Source: an uncultured Dorea sp. (GTDB lineage Bacteria; Bacillota; Clostridia; Lachnospirales; Lachnospiraceae). Taken from it: a stretch of 17,956 nt of DNA. Position 1 is the first letter of the stretch. Each line of letters opens with the position of its first letter. A program made the position numbers and the translations under genes. The stretch spans positions 1 to 17,956 of the forward strand of contig CAJUBG010000069.1 of assembly GCA_910584575.1 (NCBI GenBank). Reading direction: 5' to 3'. Of the stretch, positions 1 through 7,128 are shown one piece after another. Below the pieces are notes generated by a model. It was given only the letters and a program-made list of their open reading frames with translations, did no database searches and had not been told where the DNA came from.

Positions 1-96
1 GGGAAGCTGACGCATGATCTCTCTTGCAACCGTCAGCCCGCCCACACCGGAATCAAAGACTCCAATTGGCGATGTACTCCTTGAATTAGTCTTCAC
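1..96 (-). CDS. murI: Glutamate racemase, N-terminal part (partial at window edge)
   Basis: Only the first 32 codons are in the window; the gene continues beyond position 1. Glutamate racemase interconverts L- and D-glutamate in the cytoplasm, supplying D-glutamate for peptidoglycan. The visible residues include IGVFDSGVGGLTVA, the conserved N-terminal strand and loop of the Asp/Glu racemase family, with the catalytic-site Asp-Ser pair of GVFDSG. The start is GTG at 96-94, with AAGGAG 9 bases upstream; an in-frame TAG six codons further upstream rules out a longer start on this frame. A short N-terminal tail of about 10 residues precedes the first core strand. It has its own promoter in the gap upstream, so it is probably expressed independently of the kinase gene. 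Confidence 0.9.
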   Translation of the reverse strand, partial: MKTNSRSTSPIGVFDSGVGGLTVAREIMRQLP

Positions 97-134
97 ACTC
101 TGAATCTCCTTCTATAAACACATTCGTACTATCC

Positions 135-163
135 ATTGTACCGCCTGTATCATAGAATTTCAA
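135..163 (-). promoter_or_regulatory. Promoter of the glutamate racemase gene
   Basis: On the minus strand TTGAAA (163-158) and TACAAT (140-135) are separated by exactly 17 bases. This is a good sigma-A-type promoter about 40 bases upstream of the GTG start of murI, in the gap after the kinase gene. No terminator was seen between the kinase gene and this promoter. Confidence 0.6.
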
Positions 164-176
164 GGAAAACAAAATA

Positions 177-1211
177 TTATTTCTCCTGGCTGATCATCCG
201 CATAATCAAATCAACCGAGCCTTGGATTCCATAGCTTGCGCTGTTGATACAAAGATCATAGTTCCTTGCCTTTCCCCAGTTGCGCCCTGTGTAATACTTA
301 TAATACTTGATGTGCGCTTTGTCAAGACGTGTCAGGAGATGCCGCGCTTTCTTTTCATTCTCCACCTTCCTGACCTCCATTACCCTGTGTATCCTCTGCT
401 CTAACGGCGCTGTAATAAATATACTGATATGAGGGATTCGGTTGTTGGTCAGGATTGCATCCGCGCACCTGCCCATCACAACGAAATCTTCTTTTTTCGC
501 CATATCACACAAAAGGTCGCTCTGATTAAAGAATACCGCATCCTTTTTAGGCAGGCCATGATACCGGTTAAATTCACGAAGCTTTTCTTTTAAAGTTGAT
601 TTGGGTGCAGGTGCGAACGCAGGTATCTCATTGAGATACTGCCGATTATCCCTGCCGCCCTTCTTGTAAGGATAACCGCCTTTGTCATGCACCGTACTTT
701 TCTCTGCCTCAAGACGCTTTAGCACTTCGTCAAATATCTCTACGTCATAGTAATTAATCTTCAAGGTATCCGCCAGGGTAAACCCAATCTCGCTGCCGCC
801 GCAGCCGTAGGTGCGCCCGATACAGATAATCAGATGATCGCTGTCAGAAAAACGGGATTGGAGATTCAATGTATTTAACTGGGCTATCTTCGTATCCAGA
901 ATATCCCCTTTGATAAAACTGGCGGGGAGCTCGGTTACCGCCTTCAAAATCTCATCATATTTTGCCATAATCCGGCGCTTACTTTCCTGCTCAGGGATCG
1001 TCCTTGCCATATTGCTAATCAGCGCAAGCTCATTTCTCAAAATATGAGCCTCGTTCCTCTCCTGCATCATCCGGACAGTTTCCTCTATACAATCCTCCCT
1101 CTTTCCATTGAACACACGTCCAAGGGAGGAGCCTAATTCTCGATATACTTCTTCATCCAGGTCATAGATACGTCCGGCAAGCCCTCTTAAATCCTTTTCT
1201 TCATTTGCCAT
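177..1211 (-). CDS. Cytidylate kinase-like family protein with N-terminal helical extension
   Basis: A 344-residue protein whose C-terminal two thirds (from about residue 125) matches the cytidylate-kinase-like family (Cytidylate_kin2). It has the glycine-rich P-loop GRTYGCGGSEIG at residues 132-143 in place of a classical Walker A, a following NYYD strand end, and the conserved VVMGRCADAIL segment before a nucleotide-kinase-like LID region rich in Arg. Residues 1-120 are a charged, probably helical extension not needed for the kinase fold. Proteins of this family are usually about 200 residues and their substrate is unknown; nucleotide phosphorylation is inferred from the fold. The gene starts 15 bases after the antiporter stop, so the two are probably one transcript. 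A distinct cmk housekeeping gene would be expected elsewhere. Confidence 0.8.
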   Translation of the reverse strand: MANEEKDLRGLAGRIYDLDEEVYRELGSSLGRVFNGKREDCIEETVRMMQERNEAHILRNELALISNMARTIPEQESKRRIMAKYDEILKAVTELPASFIKGDILDTKIAQLNTLNLQSRFSDSDHLIICIGRTYGCGGSEIGFTLADTLKINYYDVEIFDEVLKRLEAEKSTVHDKGGYPYKKGGRDNRQYLNEIPAFAPAPKSTLKEKLREFNRYHGLPKKDAVFFNQSDLLCDMAKKEDFVVMGRCADAILTNNRIPHISIFITAPLEQRIHRVMEVRKVENEKKARHLLTRLDKAHIKYYKYYTGRNWGKARNYDLCINSASYGIQGSVDLIMRMISQEK

Positions 1212-1226
1212 GAAAACGTCCCCTCC

Positions 1227-2666
1227 TTATCTGAAAAATATGAATGTATCCAGCAGAAATACCGGTACAAGAACCGTCAGCGACCACCCGATATACCGGA
1301 AAAACGACGGCATATGGATACCGTTTTCGTCCGCAATCGCCTTTACCATGAAGTTCGGCGCATTTCCGATATACGTATTGGCGCCCATGAACACAGCGCC
1401 GCAGGAAATCGCCGTCAATACCTTGACGGGAACCATTCCCAATGTAGTGGCAAGCCCATCCGTAAACCCGATTGCCCCCGCTGTTGTCAAAAACACCAGA
1501 TAGGTCGGCGTATTGTCAAGGAAGCTTGAGAGCACTCCTGTGGTCCAGAACATCTGATAAGGCTCTGTGATTCCTAAGTCAGCGCCCATTCCCTTCAATA
1601 TGGCCAGCGCCGGCTGCATAGTGATAAAGATTCCGATAAATAAGGTCCCTACCTCCTGGATTGCACCCCAGGTGAAATGGTTCTTCTTCCGGATAACCGG
1701 ATCTGTGGTGCGGAATGAAAGGAACGCGGCAAGGAGGATAATCAAAATCTCTATAATTGCCGGAAAACTTAAGACCACTTCTCCGAAAATGTGGATTCCC
1801 CTCACATTTCCTTCTGCATCCTGAAACATTGGCTGATCCGGCAGGATTCCGCTTAAGACCACCGCCGCAACAATCATTGCCAGAAAAATCAGGTTATGGA
1901 GTCCCCGAAGCTGAATCTTTGTTCCCGGCTTGCTGATATCCGGTTTTCTTCCTCTCGCCATATCCCGACAGTATCGTTTCCGGTCAATCCAGTAGAATAC
2001 GAATAAAAGCACAACCATGTTAAACAGCATAATCGGAAACAGATGCAGACTCCAGAAGAAGGGCACCCCTCTTGAGAAGCCCATCAAAAGCGGCGGGTCT
2101 CCGATAGGCGTTAGACAGCCTCCAATATTGGATACCAGGAAGATAAAGAACACCAGGATATGAGACCGGTTCCTCCGCCATGCGTTCATCTTAATGACCG
2201 GACGAACCATCAGCATACTTGCACCCGTCGTCCCAATCCAGCTTGAAAGCAGGGTTCCTATGGTCAGCAGGATGATATTTACCCTCGGAGAACCTGCCAG
2301 GTCTCCCTCCATGGTTATATTTCCGGCTACACAGAACAGGCCGAATAGCAGTACAATAAATGTAAGATAATCATTTACCAGACATTCAAGCACCGTTTCC
2401 AACGCAGCCCCCGCCCCAAAAAGAAAACCAAAGGGCAGAATAAAAAGAAGCGACCAGCCTGCTACTGCCAAGGCTTGATGGGATTCCCACCATTCTGCCT
2501 TCACCAACGGAAGTACCGCGATACAGAACAAAAGTCCGGCAAATGGAATACACATCCACACCGGTATGGGCTTCGCCGCCGTCTCCTGTGCGGCAAATAC
2601 GGTCAGCGAGTTCAAAGCCAGAATGGCAAGGAGGCTCACAGAGTAAGCAATACATTTTTTCAACAT
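1227..2666 (-). CDS. Sodium:proton antiporter of the NhaD/ArsB/citrate-transporter (ion transporter) superfamily
   Basis: A 479-residue integral membrane protein with about 11-12 hydrophobic segments and a short hydrophobic N-terminus ending in VFAAQE that could be a cleavable signal or the first helix. The segment GGCLTPIGDPPLLMGF (about residues 182-198) and the second-half counterpart around FLDNTPTYLVF and GANTYIGNAPNFM are the inverted-repeat signature loops of the ion transporter superfamily that includes NhaD sodium/proton antiporters, ArsB and citrate carriers. It most likely exchanges sodium for protons at the cytoplasmic membrane; a dicarboxylate substrate is possible. The ATG start is preceded by a GGGGGA-rich ribosome binding site. 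It is the first gene of a two-gene transcript with the kinase-like gene. The leader contains a 9-bp hairpin, listed separately. Confidence 0.82.
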   Translation of the reverse strand: MLKKCIAYSVSLLAILALNSLTVFAAQETAAKPIPVWMCIPFAGLLFCIAVLPLVKAEWWESHQALAVAGWSLLFILPFGFLFGAGAALETVLECLVNDYLTFIVLLFGLFCVAGNITMEGDLAGSPRVNIILLTIGTLLSSWIGTTGASMLMVRPVIKMNAWRRNRSHILVFFIFLVSNIGGCLTPIGDPPLLMGFSRGVPFFWSLHLFPIMLFNMVVLLFVFYWIDRKRYCRDMARGRKPDISKPGTKIQLRGLHNLIFLAMIVAAVVLSGILPDQPMFQDAEGNVRGIHIFGEVVLSFPAIIEILIILLAAFLSFRTTDPVIRKKNHFTWGAIQEVGTLFIGIFITMQPALAILKGMGADLGITEPYQMFWTTGVLSSFLDNTPTYLVFLTTAGAIGFTDGLATTLGMVPVKVLTAISCGAVFMGANTYIGNAPNFMVKAIADENGIHMPSFFRYIGWSLTVLVPVFLLDTFIFFR

Positions 2667-2689
2667 AATATCCCCCTATCCTCTTTACA

Positions 2690-2716
2690 TATTCTCGGAA
2701 AAATCTGCCGAAAATA
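2690..2716 (-). promoter_or_regulatory. Hairpin in the 5' leader of the antiporter gene
   Basis: On the minus strand TATTTTCGG (2716-2708) pairs with CCGAGAATA (2698-2690) through 9 base pairs including one G-U, with a 9-base loop. It lies inside the roughly 75-base leader between the promoter and the ATG of the antiporter. There is no T-run after it, so it is not a terminator. It does not fit a sodium riboswitch I can recognise; the role is unknown. Confidence 0.4.
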
Positions 2717-2748
2717 TTCCTGTGAAAGATTTATCAATTAACCAAAAT

Positions 2749-2777
2749 ATTATAGTCAAATCTTTCGTTTTATTCAA
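2749..2777 (-). promoter_or_regulatory. Promoter of the antiporter-kinase transcript
   Basis: On the minus strand TTGAAT (2777-2772) and TATAAT (2754-2749) are 17 bases apart. The predicted start near 2742 gives a leader of about 75 bases before the antiporter ATG. The upstream HipA-like gene shows no terminator, so some read-through is possible. Confidence 0.6.
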
Positions 2778-2827
2778 GAAGAAAATATACCAATTCTTGG
2801 CTCTGATTTGGGGAAGAAATATGCAAT

Positions 2828-3901
2828 TTAGTTCAAAAAATCCAGCCTCCTTCTGAACATCTCATATTCCTGCTCTCTGCCAGAAAACCATGCGGCGTCT
2901 ATTCCCCGAAGCTGGTTTAACCCGATTTCCCTGACTGCCTCAGCCGCCGCCTCCTTCTGGGTAAGAAGCCTTGGCCATACTGTCTGGCATCTGGCGCCCT
3001 CCAACGTATCATATTCCCGAAATGTCTGGTTAAAATCCATAAGCGGATGGAGACTTACTGGTTCATTGCTTCGGTTATCCACCAGAAATCCCCAGTTTCC
3101 CCAGTGGCGGTCCGTATTCCCTGTCAAATAATCCAGAATATTCATCATATAGTATGCATATGCATCCAGCTTAAGAATATAGGAGGGGACGTCGATATCG
3201 TGGTTTACGGCATAGATTTCAAATGCCTCTCTTGACACAATCGAGTATTCCTTTGACGTCATAATCTCGCTGACCGACACCTTCTCCCCGTCATAACTTC
3301 CCTGGGTATACGTCACCTGTCTGCACTGGAAGCACTGGCAGATACGGCTTGCAAGAAGCTCTCTTTCCACGGCATCCTTTCCGCCGTCTTTTAGAAGCCT
3401 AAAGCCCGTTTCTGTCCTCACCCAAGCCTTGGGGAAGCAGCCGTTTGTGGACAAATCCTGGGCAAGCTTATGGTTCTGGACAGTAATCTGTTTTCCTCGA
3501 AGCGATATAGACACAAAACTGTTGTCCAAATGATTGTCATAGAGGTTGACGTCCTGAAAACTGATTTTTTCTTCCTGTTCCCTCACCCAATAAATATCTG
3601 TAAGCGATACACAGCGGTAAGACAATGCAAGCTTTGCCCTATCCCTGTCTGTTACTGCCTGGCTGGCGCCAATACTGTTCAATATCTCTTTGGCATACTG
3701 CCTGTCCAGCGTCAGGACTCTGGAAGCGCACCAGTAGTTAAAATTCGTCACATTATTGACCAGTGTATCGATATCTTCGTCATTTTCTTCCAGATATAGG
3801 TTATACGGCATGAAGCTATCGTCCAATATCCTGCAATGCCCTTGGGTATCAATCTGCGCAACTGCCTTTTCTCCATGCATAATCTCATAAATGACTTTCA
3901 T
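2828..3901 (-). CDS. Orphan HipA-like serine/threonine kinase-fold protein
   Basis: A 357-residue protein with the catalytic landmarks of the HipA kinase fold. GNTDRHWGNWGFLVD at residues 261-275 holds the catalytic Asp264 with Arg, His and the metal-binding Asn269; MDFN at 288-291 holds Asp289 at the DFG-equivalent position. GFRLLKDGG (167-174) offers Lys171 as the probable ATP-binding lysine, and Glu179/Glu181 follow. The N-terminal 110 residues are not recognisable as the usual HipA N-terminal subdomain. HipA kinases phosphorylate a protein such as glutamyl-tRNA synthetase, but the target here cannot be told. No HipB-type HTH partner lies beside it. Its promoter faces the tetR gene. The start has GGGAGG 9 bases upstream. 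Function as a toxin is only a possibility. Confidence 0.7.
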   Translation of the reverse strand: MKVIYEIMHGEKAVAQIDTQGHCRILDDSFMPYNLYLEENDEDIDTLVNNVTNFNYWCASRVLTLDRQYAKEILNSIGASQAVTDRDRAKLALSYRCVSLTDIYWVREQEEKISFQDVNLYDNHLDNSFVSISLRGKQITVQNHKLAQDLSTNGCFPKAWVRTETGFRLLKDGGKDAVERELLASRICQCFQCRQVTYTQGSYDGEKVSVSEIMTSKEYSIVSREAFEIYAVNHDIDVPSYILKLDAYAYYMMNILDYLTGNTDRHWGNWGFLVDNRSNEPVSLHPLMDFNQTFREYDTLEGARCQTVWPRLLTQKEAAAEAVREIGLNQLRGIDAAWFSGREQEYEMFRRRLDFLN

Positions 3902-3927
3902 GAGACTCCGCCTCCCTTCTATGTGTG

Positions 3928-3936
3928 ATTATAACA
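3928..3936 (-). promoter_or_regulatory. Extended -10 promoter of the HipA-like gene
   Basis: On the minus strand TGT directly precedes TATAAT (3933-3928), an extended -10 arrangement, about 30 bases upstream of the ATG. No good -35 box is present. A half-site-like AATGGACAA (plus strand, 3943-3951) covers the spacer region. Confidence 0.45.
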
Positions 3937-3942
3937 CGCCTC

Positions 3943-4036
3943 AATGGACAAAGTATACTCTATTTGAATTCTTCATGAAACAGTCTTCCCAAAAATGGTC
4001 AACGGAGTATAATAAGAGATAACCTATTGACCGTTT
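3943..4036. promoter_or_regulatory. Candidate TetR operator between the HipA-like gene and the tetR gene
   Basis: AAATGGTCAA at 3993-4002 and TTGACCGTTT at 4027-4036 form an inverted repeat with 9 of 10 bases matching, flanking the tetR-side TATAAT at 4008-4013. A third copy of the half-site in direct orientation, AATGGACAA, is at 3943-3951 over the kinase promoter. The positions fit autorepression by the TetR protein, with possible control of the divergent kinase gene. That the TetR protein binds here is inferred from layout only. Confidence 0.45.
4008..4013 (+). promoter_or_regulatory. -10 box of the tetR-ABC operon
   Basis: TATAAT lies about 43 bases before the tetR start and between the two arms of the inverted repeat. 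No recognisable -35 hexamer stands 16-18 bases upstream, so the promoter is either weak or only partly identified. Confidence 0.45.
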
Positions 4037-4055
4037 CAGTCAGCGAGGTATCACT

Positions 4056-4679
4056 ATGAACGAGAGATTTTATACCCTTCCGCCCGAAAAGCAGCAGCGG
4101 ATCATCAACGCCGGCTTCCGTGTATTTTCACAGAATTCCTACCGCAAAAGCCCCATGCAGGAGATTGCGGATGAGGCCGGAATCAGCAAATCCCTTCTCT
4201 TTCATTACTTTCAAAACAAGAAGGAGTTGTATCTGTTCCTGTGGAACAAAGCGGCGGATATCACCTGCGAACATCTCGCCCTGAACCATTGTTATGAATC
4301 TACGGATTTATTTGAAATGATGGAGAGAGGAATGTACGCAAAGATTCAAATGATGTGCCTTTATCCCGACATGGCGGCATTTGCCATGAAGGCGTTTTAT
4401 GAGAAGGATTCTAACGTTTATGAAGATATCCAGAAAAGCTACCGACAGCATTTTAACCAGAAGGCGGCGGACGCCCTTTCTCGGCTTAATCCTGATGATT
4501 TCATTCCTGGGCTTGACCTTGAAATGATGCACAGGCAGATTTACCTGATGTCCGTGGGCTATCTGTGGGAGATTGCACAGCGCAGCGCGGTTCTGGATGC
4601 AAAAACGCTTGAGAAGGATTTCTCAGAAATGCTTTTGTTCTGGAAAAATGTGTATCTAAGAAAGGAGTCTTTAAAATAA
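4056..4679 (+). CDS. TetR/AcrR family transcriptional regulator
   Basis: A 207-residue protein, the normal length for the family. The N-terminal HTH runs from about residue 10 to 57: an initial helix KQQRIINAGFRVF, then SPMQEIADEAGISKSLLFHYF containing the recognition helix, and the typical FQNKKELYLFL end. The C-terminal part is the variable ligand-binding and dimerisation domain. Members repress neighbouring efflux genes and release DNA on binding a small molecule. It is the first gene of a three-gene operon: the ABC ATPase starts one base after its TAA. GAGG 8 bases upstream supports the ATG. Confidence 0.92.
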   Translation: MNERFYTLPPEKQQRIINAGFRVFSQNSYRKSPMQEIADEAGISKSLLFHYFQNKKELYLFLWNKAADITCEHLALNHCYESTDLFEMMERGMYAKIQMMCLYPDMAAFAMKAFYEKDSNVYEDIQKSYRQHFNQKAADALSRLNPDDFIPGLDLEMMHRQIYLMSVGYLWEIAQRSAVLDAKTLEKDFSEMLLFWKNVYLRKESLK

Positions 4680-4680
4680 A

Positions 4681-5553
4681 ATGGATGCGTTAAAAACTAT
4701 TTCACTTACAAAATATTATGGCAAATCGCGGGGAATTCTGGATATGAACCTGACTGTTGAGCAGGGTGATTTCTTCGGCTTTATCGGGCCAAACGGCGCC
4801 GGAAAAAGCACCACCATCCGTACCCTCCTGGGATTGATTGCGCCTACGTCCGGAAGCGCCAGGCTTCTGGGAATGGATATTCTTTGTCAGAAGGAGACTA
4901 TCCTCTCCCATGTGGGGTACATGCCCTCGGAAGCCTCCTTTTACCGCAATATGCGTGTAAAGGAGGTAATAAAGTTCTCGGCAGACCTTCGGCACAGGGA
5001 TTGCCGCGCAGAGGCAAAAAAACTCTGCGAACGCCTGGAATTAGACGTCAATAAGAAGATTCGTGAGCTGTCTCTCGGCAACCGCAAGAAGGTTTCCATC
5101 ATCTGCGCCCTTCAGCATATGCCTGACCTGTGTATCCTGGATGAACCCACCAGCGGGCTTGACCCTTTGATGCAGCGGGAATTCTATGCCATACTGGAGG
5201 AACGCAACCAGGAAGGCGCAACTATTTTCGTATCCTCCCATATTCTCTCAGAGATTCAGCGGTATTGCAGACACGCCGCCGTAATCCGGGAAGGGCGTCT
5301 GCTTGCTTTGGACAGTACGGAAAGGCTTGGACATACCGATACGAAAAGAGTCCGGCTTGGAGGTGTTCATACGCCGCCTGACCTGCCGCATATAAAGGAT
5401 GTACAGATGGACGGAGATTCTGTCAGTTTTCTGTACGGAGGTAATCTGAACGAATTGCTGAACACCCTGTCTGCCCTTCCGTTGACAGATGTTTCGATTA
5501 CTGAGCCGGATTTGGAGGAAATATTCATGCACTATTATGAGGAGGAGAATTGA
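4681..5553 (+). CDS. ABC transporter ATP-binding protein (drug-export type)
   Basis: A 290-residue ATPase subunit. Motifs in order are Walker A GPNGAGKST (36-44), signature LSLGN (130-134, a diverged LSGGQ), Walker B LCILDEP (150-156) with the D-loop SGLD, and the H-loop His187 in SSHI. The C-terminal 80 residues are the accessory region seen in CcmA/YxlF-like exporters. It would energise export through the permease encoded next. AAAGGAG within the end of tetR is its ribosome binding site. The gene is translationally close to both neighbours: one base after tetR, and its TGA is one base before the permease ATG. The substrate cannot be told; a peptide or antibiotic is usual for this layout. 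Confidence 0.93.
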   Translation: MDALKTISLTKYYGKSRGILDMNLTVEQGDFFGFIGPNGAGKSTTIRTLLGLIAPTSGSARLLGMDILCQKETILSHVGYMPSEASFYRNMRVKEVIKFSADLRHRDCRAEAKKLCERLELDVNKKIRELSLGNRKKVSIICALQHMPDLCILDEPTSGLDPLMQREFYAILEERNQEGATIFVSSHILSEIQRYCRHAAVIREGRLLALDSTERLGHTDTKRVRLGGVHTPPDLPHIKDVQMDGDSVSFLYGGNLNELLNTLSALPLTDVSITEPDLEEIFMHYYEEEN

Positions 5554-5554
5554 T

Positions 5555-6343
5555 ATGACACTCATCAAACATGAACTAAAGCAGGGGCGGACGACGCTCA
5601 TTATATGGACCGCGGTTATTGCGTTTATGCTGGCGCTCTGTGTCCTAATCTATCCGGAGATGGAGACGCAGATGGGGGATGTGAGTTCTATGTTTGCAGA
5701 AATGGGCAGCTTTTCCGCCGCTTTTGGCATGGACAGGCTTAATTTCGGTGAATTCCTGGGCTTCTTCGGCGTTGAATGCGGCAATATTCTGGGGCTTGGA
5801 GGGGCTTTTTTCGCGGCTCTCCTTGGCATATCGGTTCTGGCAAAGGAGGAAAAAGAGCAGACGGCAGAATTCCTTCTCACCCATCCAATCAGCCGGCGGG
5901 AAATTGTGGGGCAGAAGCTTGTTGCTGTATTGATACAGATTTTCTTGATGAATGTGATTGTGATTGCTGTAACTTCGGCCTCTATATGGGGGATTGGAGA
6001 ATCGCCGGATATGCGTCCTCTCGTTTTGTTATTTCTGGCTTATTTTATCCTTCAGGTTGAGGTAGCCTGCGTATGCTTCGGGATGTCAGCTTTCTTAAGC
6101 CAGGGCGGGGTTGGAATCGGACTTGGCATGGCGGCGCTTCTCTACTTTCTTAATATTATTGCGAATCTGACAGACGGGGCAAAATTTTTGAAGTATGTTA
6201 CGCCTTTTAGTTATACGGAAAGCGCGGATATTATCGCGGATGGGTGTCTGGCGGTTAAGTATCTGGCGGTGGGGATGGTGTTTACGGTAATCGGAGTGGG
6301 GTTGGGCTTCTGGAGGTACTGTAAAAAGGATATTTTCTCGTAA
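5555..6343 (+). CDS. ABC-2 type transporter permease
   Basis: A 262-residue membrane protein starting at the ATG one base after the ATPase stop, with GGAGGAG just upstream. An open frame extends 22 codons further upstream, but that part overlaps the ATPase gene and lacks a matching binding site. About six hydrophobic segments are visible: residues 17-33, then around 80-95, 125-147, 155-180, 185-205 and 235-255. A large extracytoplasmic loop follows the first helix. The cytoplasmic KEEKEQTAEFLLTHPISR element is the coupling region typical of ABC-2 permeases. Together with the ATPase it should form a homodimeric-type exporter regulated by the TetR protein. Confidence 0.88.
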   Translation: MTLIKHELKQGRTTLIIWTAVIAFMLALCVLIYPEMETQMGDVSSMFAEMGSFSAAFGMDRLNFGEFLGFFGVECGNILGLGGAFFAALLGISVLAKEEKEQTAEFLLTHPISRREIVGQKLVAVLIQIFLMNVIVIAVTSASIWGIGESPDMRPLVLLFLAYFILQVEVACVCFGMSAFLSQGGVGIGLGMAALLYFLNIIANLTDGAKFLKYVTPFSYTESADIIADGCLAVKYLAVGMVFTVIGVGLGFWRYCKKDIFS

Positions 6344-6368
6344 GGTGGGTATAAACCTGGGGTTTTAT

Positions 6369-6400
6369 GGAGGGGCTGTTATGCTTCCTCCTTTGCTTTT
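6369..6400 (+). terminator. Probable terminator of the tetR-ABC operon
   Basis: GGAGGGG (6369-6375) can pair with TTCCTCC (6385-6391) using two G-U pairs, with a 9-base loop and then TTTGCTTTT. It lies 25 bases after the permease stop and abuts the 3' end of the convergent metallopeptidase gene. Confidence 0.5.
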
Positions 6401-7128
6401 CACCAGCACTCCTCCAACTCACTTTTTCTATCTTCCCAATCAGGCATCATCATTGTCATATAGCCATAAAATTTTTTAGAATGATTCGGACATATAAAAT
6501 GCACAAATTCGTGCAGAATAACATATTCAATACAATGCCTCGGCGCTTCTATTAGCCTGCTGTTAAGCGTAATGATTCCCCTTCGCGGCTGGCAAGACCC
6601 CCACTGCGACATCATACCCTTAATTTTTAGTTCCGGATATAAAATATCATATTTCTTAAACCTCTTGTATACCTCGCCGCAAATCTCCCCAAATGTTTCC
6701 TCCTGCATCTTTTTCATCCAATCACTAAACAATTTTTCCCTTCTTCCGAAATCCTCCTTTTCTTTGACGCATAAAAACACAAAAACTCCGTCTGTCCAGA
6801 CCCCGTCCTTCTCCCCTTCTATCACTTTCAACCGAAGACACTTTCCTAAAATTTCAACACTCTCTCCACTGATATATCTTTTTATAGATGAGGATTGTTC
6901 TTTCAAATTCAACCTATATTTGTGTTGATTTCGATAAATATATTCCTGCTTCCGATACACAAAATCATCAATATATTTTACAGACACCTCCGGTTTAGCC
7001 GAAACAGAAATCTGGCCATCGGATTTTATTCTCAAATTTATGTTCTTCACATCTTTTCTTGTAAGACAATATTCAAGCGCCCCTCTTTTGCAGACAACCC
7101 TTCTTATCTCTGAGTCAAATTCCTTCAA
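6400..7128 (-). CDS. YgjP-type M48-like zinc metallopeptidase (DUF45), linked to hsdR
   Basis: A 242-residue protein of the YgjP/DUF45 family. The zinc site is HEFVH at 206-210 (His206, Glu207, His210) with His216 in CPNHSKKF as a likely third ligand. The family marker WGSC is at 176-179. The N-terminal half is the small beta-rich region usual for the family. It is the last gene of the restriction operon, and its ATG overlaps the hsdR stop by four bases (ATGA), so translation is probably coupled. Genes of this family are recurrent partners of type I restriction operons; their role is not established, and protein processing or turnover of the restriction subunit is only a guess. Confidence 0.85.
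   Translation of the reverse strand: MKEFDSEIRRVVCKRGALEYCLTRKDVKNINLRIKSDGQISVSAKPEVSVKYIDDFVYRKQEYIYRNQHKYRLNLKEQSSSIKRYISGESVEILGKCLRLKVIEGEKDGVWTDGVFVFLCVKEKEDFGRREKLFSDWMKKMQEETFGEICGEVYKRFKKYDILYPELKIKGMMSQWGSCQPRRGIITLNSRLIEAPRHCIEYVILHEFVHFICPNHSKKFYGYMTMMMPDWEDRKSELEECW

Noticed and set aside
3470..3799. Plus-strand open frame of 109 codons within the HipA-like gene
   Set aside because: It is a shadow of the kinase frame, with no family resemblance or upstream binding site.
5489..5554. Longer start for the ABC permease, 22 codons upstream
   Set aside because: That extension lies inside the ATPase gene, adds a charged non-family stretch, and the ATG at 5555 has GGAGGAG directly upstream.
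6348..6368. AAACC/GGTTTT inverted repeat after the ABC permease
   Set aside because: The stem needs a bulge and has no T-run; the hairpin at 6369-6391 with a T-rich tail is the better terminator.
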